Source: Thermoleophilia bacterium (GTDB lineage: Bacteria; Actinomycetota; Thermoleophilia; Gaiellales; F1-60-MAGs149). From it: DNA of 7,152 nucleotides. The translations under genes were made by a program, and so were the position numbers. A model generated the notes under the pieces. The model was given only the letters and a program-made list of their open reading frames with translations, was not told where the DNA came from and did not search any database. The stretch lies in the NCBI GenBank assembly GCA_016462095.1, contig JAEMTW010000093.1, forward strand, positions 1 through 7,152. The letters run 5' to 3'. Shown here one piece after another: positions 5,794-7,152 of the stretch (position 1 is its first letter; the number at the start of each line of letters is the position of its first letter).

Positions 5794-5801
5794 GGTACGG
5801 T
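5794..5801 (+). promoter_or_regulatory. -10 element of the tRNA-Leu gene
   Basis: GGTACGGT, identical to the elements before trpS and the regulator gene, ends nine bases before the mature 5' end of the tRNA. Transcription would start only a few bases upstream of the tRNA. No clear -35 lies 17 bases upstream. Confidence 0.5.
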
Positions 5802-5810
5802 TGCCCGGAC

Positions 5811-5893
5811 GCGGGCGTGGCGAAATGGCAGACGCGCCAGGTTTAGGTCCTGGTGGGGGAAACCCCGTGGAGGTTCAAGTCCTCTCGCCCGCA
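5811..5893 (+). tRNA. tRNA-Leu (anticodon UAG, reads CUA/CUN)
   Basis: A complete 83-base class II tRNA. The acceptor stem GCGGGCG (5811-5817) pairs with CGCCCGC (5886-5892), followed by discriminator A at 5893. The anticodon stem CCAGG/CCTGG (5837-5841 and 5849-5853) holds loop TTTAGGT with anticodon TAG at 5844-5846. A long variable arm with GGGG/CCCC is typical of tRNA-Leu. The T arm has loop TTCAAGT (5874-5880). The 3' CCA is not encoded (TGT follows), so it must be added by the CCA-adding enzyme. It lies alone between the regulator gene and tig. Confidence 0.96.
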
Positions 5894-5969
5894 TGTCGTT
5901 CGGTCGTGATCTTCGGTCAGTTCGTTCGGTGATGTCGGTCGATCGGGTCGAACGCTCGCGCTGATCCTT

Positions 5970-5975
5970 TAGGAT
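5970..5975 (+). promoter_or_regulatory. Probable -10 box of tig
   Basis: TAGGAT fits the actinobacterial TANNNT -10. A start about seven bases later would give a leader of roughly 35 bases, unlike the leaderless genes elsewhere in this window. The hexamer is the right half of a small inverted repeat ATCCT-TT-AGGAT (5964-5975). The -35 is weak. The rest of the tRNA-tig gap (5894-6017) holds only short TCGGTC/CGTTCGGT repeats and no coding sequence I would support. Confidence 0.45.
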
Positions 5976-6003
5976 GCCCGTCCCCGCACAGGGTTGATTC
6001 GTC

Positions 6004-6008
6004 GGAGA
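6004..6008 (+). promoter_or_regulatory. Ribosome binding site of tig
   Basis: GGAGA lies about 10 bases before the ATG at 6018 and supports that start. It is the only well-placed Shine-Dalgarno sequence in front of a gene in this window. Confidence 0.6.
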
Positions 6009-6017
6009 AAAACACGC

Positions 6018-7152
6018 ATGGAAACTGCCGTAGAGAACCTCGAAGACAACAAGGTCAAAGTCAGCGTAGAGATCGACGCTCATGACGTCGATCACGCGTT
6101 CGAACATGCCCTTGCCGATATGGCCAAGGATGTTCGCGTCCCAGGCTTCCGGCCGGGCAAGACCCCCGTCGCAGTCGTGCGTCAGCGCGTCGGCGAAGAA
6201 GCGCTCGCAGAGGAGGCCCTGCGCTCGCACATCAACGGTTGGTGGACGCGCGCCTGTAGCGCCGCAGCCATCGATGGGATCGATCAGCCCGAGATCAACT
6301 GGCCGAAGATGCCGGTTCCCGGCGAGACCTTCAGCTTCACCGGGATCGTTTCGGTGCCACCGAAGGCCGAGCTGCCAGCCAAGCTTGAGCTGCAGGCTGT
6401 TCGCCCGACGGTCGAGGCGACTGACGAAGTGATCGACGCCGAGATTGAGCGTATTCGCACGGCGGGAGCAACCTTCCAGCCGATCGACGCTGCCGTTGAG
6501 GCGGGTCATCAGGTGCTCGTCGACATGAGCGGTGCTGTCGATGGCAACCTGATCAAGGACGCCCAGGCAACGGATCTGTTGGTGGAGGCCGGAGCGGGTC
6601 GCCTGCTCGACCAGTTGGACTACGCCATCATCGGGATGCGCACGGGTGAGTCGCGCGAGGTCACGATGACGCTTCCCGCCGAGCAGAAGCCGAAGAAGCT
6701 CGCCGGCCGCGAGGCAGTCTTCACGATTACCGCCAAGGAGATCCGCGCTCGCGTGCTGCCTGACCTCGACGATGCGTTTGCGAAAGAGATGGCCGGCTTC
6801 GACACGCTCGCCGAGCTGCGGGACGACATCAAGACCGCCCGCGAGGAGACAGCGCTGCGCGAGGCCGACGGACAGTTCCGACGCAACGTGCTGCAAGACC
6901 TCGGCGCGCAGGCGATCGTGGAGATTCCGCCGTCGATGGTTGGTCGACGCATCGACGATCGCCTCCAGACAATGGCGCGTTCGCTCGGCCAGCAGGGCAT
7001 TCAGCTTGAGCAGTACATGCAGATGATGGGTCGAGACCTCAACAGTCTCGCGATGGAGTTGATGCCGGAGGCCGCGCGCGAGGTGCGCGAGGAACTGGCG
7101 CTCGACGCCTACGCCGACCAGCAGAAGATCGTCATTGATGACGACACGTTGC
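6018..7152 (+). CDS. tig: Trigger factor, ribosome-associated chaperone and peptidyl-prolyl isomerase (3' end missing)
   Basis: The first 378 residues of trigger factor, which docks at the ribosomal exit tunnel and shields and folds nascent chains. The N-terminal ribosome-binding domain (about 1-115) contains the docking-loop signature VPGFRPGKTP (41-50), within VRVPGFRPGKTPVAVVRQRVG. The FKBP-type PPIase domain spans about 163-241, with GAGRLLDQLDYAIIGMRTGE (192-211) and AVFTITAKEI (233-242). The SurA-like C-terminal chaperone part starts near LPDLDDAFAKEMAGFDTLAELRDDI (247-271) and is still open at the window edge. Family length is roughly 430-490 residues, so most of the protein is present. 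The ATG at 6018 is supported by GGAGA upstream and by the conserved METAVENLEDNKVKVSVEI start. It follows tRNA-Leu on the same strand but has its own likely promoter. In many bacteria clpP and clpX follow; that is outside the window. Confidence 0.96.
   Translation, partial: METAVENLEDNKVKVSVEIDAHDVDHAFEHALADMAKDVRVPGFRPGKTPVAVVRQRVGEEALAEEALRSHINGWWTRACSAAAIDGIDQPEINWPKMPVPGETFSFTGIVSVPPKAELPAKLELQAVRPTVEATDEVIDAEIERIRTAGATFQPIDAAVEAGHQVLVDMSGAVDGNLIKDAQATDLLVEAGAGRLLDQLDYAIIGMRTGESREVTMTLPAEQKPKKLAGREAVFTITAKEIRARVLPDLDDAFAKEMAGFDTLAELRDDIKTAREETALREADGQFRRNVLQDLGAQAIVEIPPSMVGRRIDDRLQTMARSLGQQGIQLEQYMQMMGRDLNSLAMELMPEAAREVREELALDAYADQQKIVIDDDTL

Noticed and set aside
5811..5893. tRNA-Leu as an integration site for a mobile element
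   Set aside because: No integrase, no repeated copy of the tRNA 3' end in the window and housekeeping genes on both sides.
5721..6896. 391-codon minus-strand open frame across tRNA-Leu and tig
   Set aside because: It runs antisense through the tRNA and trigger factor genes, and its composition is what GC-rich codon bias produces in the opposite frame.
1..7152. A novel defence, mobile or CRISPR-like system
   Set aside because: Every substantial coding region belongs to a known family with a normal chromosomal role; no regular spacer arrays, terminal inverted repeats or transposase motifs were seen.

Overview
The window reads as ordinary chromosome from a high-GC bacterium, most likely an actinobacterium. 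A member of the Thermoleophilia is my guess, from the look of the proteins rather than any search. The support is GC-rich dense coding, GTG starts, genes that appear to be transcribed without a leader, TANNNT-type -10 boxes, an actinobacterial/Gram-positive type LexA box (CGAAC-N4-GTTCG), and a tRNA gene without an encoded CCA end.

Layout. Positions 1-3039 hold a minus-strand run, transcribed right to left: an AI-2E-type membrane permease, then a cytosolic DsbA/FrnE-like thiol oxidoreductase whose start overlaps the permease stop (ATGA), then an ImuB-like Y-family polymerase paralogue. A perfect 20-bp LexA palindrome lies between the last two, so the polymerase gene probably has its own SOS promoter. 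A possible further gene begins at the ATGA of the imuB stop and runs off the left edge. From 3080 a short-chain dehydrogenase is transcribed rightward from a promoter that physically overlaps the permease promoter. It converges on trpS (3835-4824, minus), and the two stop codons overlap. trpS is divergent from a MurR/RpiR-type SIS-domain regulator (4882-5754, plus). Then come tRNA-Leu(UAG) (5811-5893) and the trigger factor gene tig (6018 to the right edge, incomplete).

Working together. The window mixes housekeeping functions (tryptophan charging, tRNA-Leu, nascent-chain folding) with a DNA-damage tolerance gene under probable LexA control. I see no mobile element, CRISPR array, toxin-antitoxin pair or defence island, and no convincing new multi-gene system.

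The most informative observations are regulatory. They are the LexA palindrome at imuB; a recurring GGTACNNT element 6-9 bases before five transcription units, implying leaderless transcripts; two tightly packed divergent promoter regions; and a clear excess of the palindrome CGATCG. At the protein level, the lack of visible catalytic acids in the ImuB-like protein, the KMSTT version of KMSKS in TrpRS and a possible missing active-site Asn in the dehydrogenase deserve a check.
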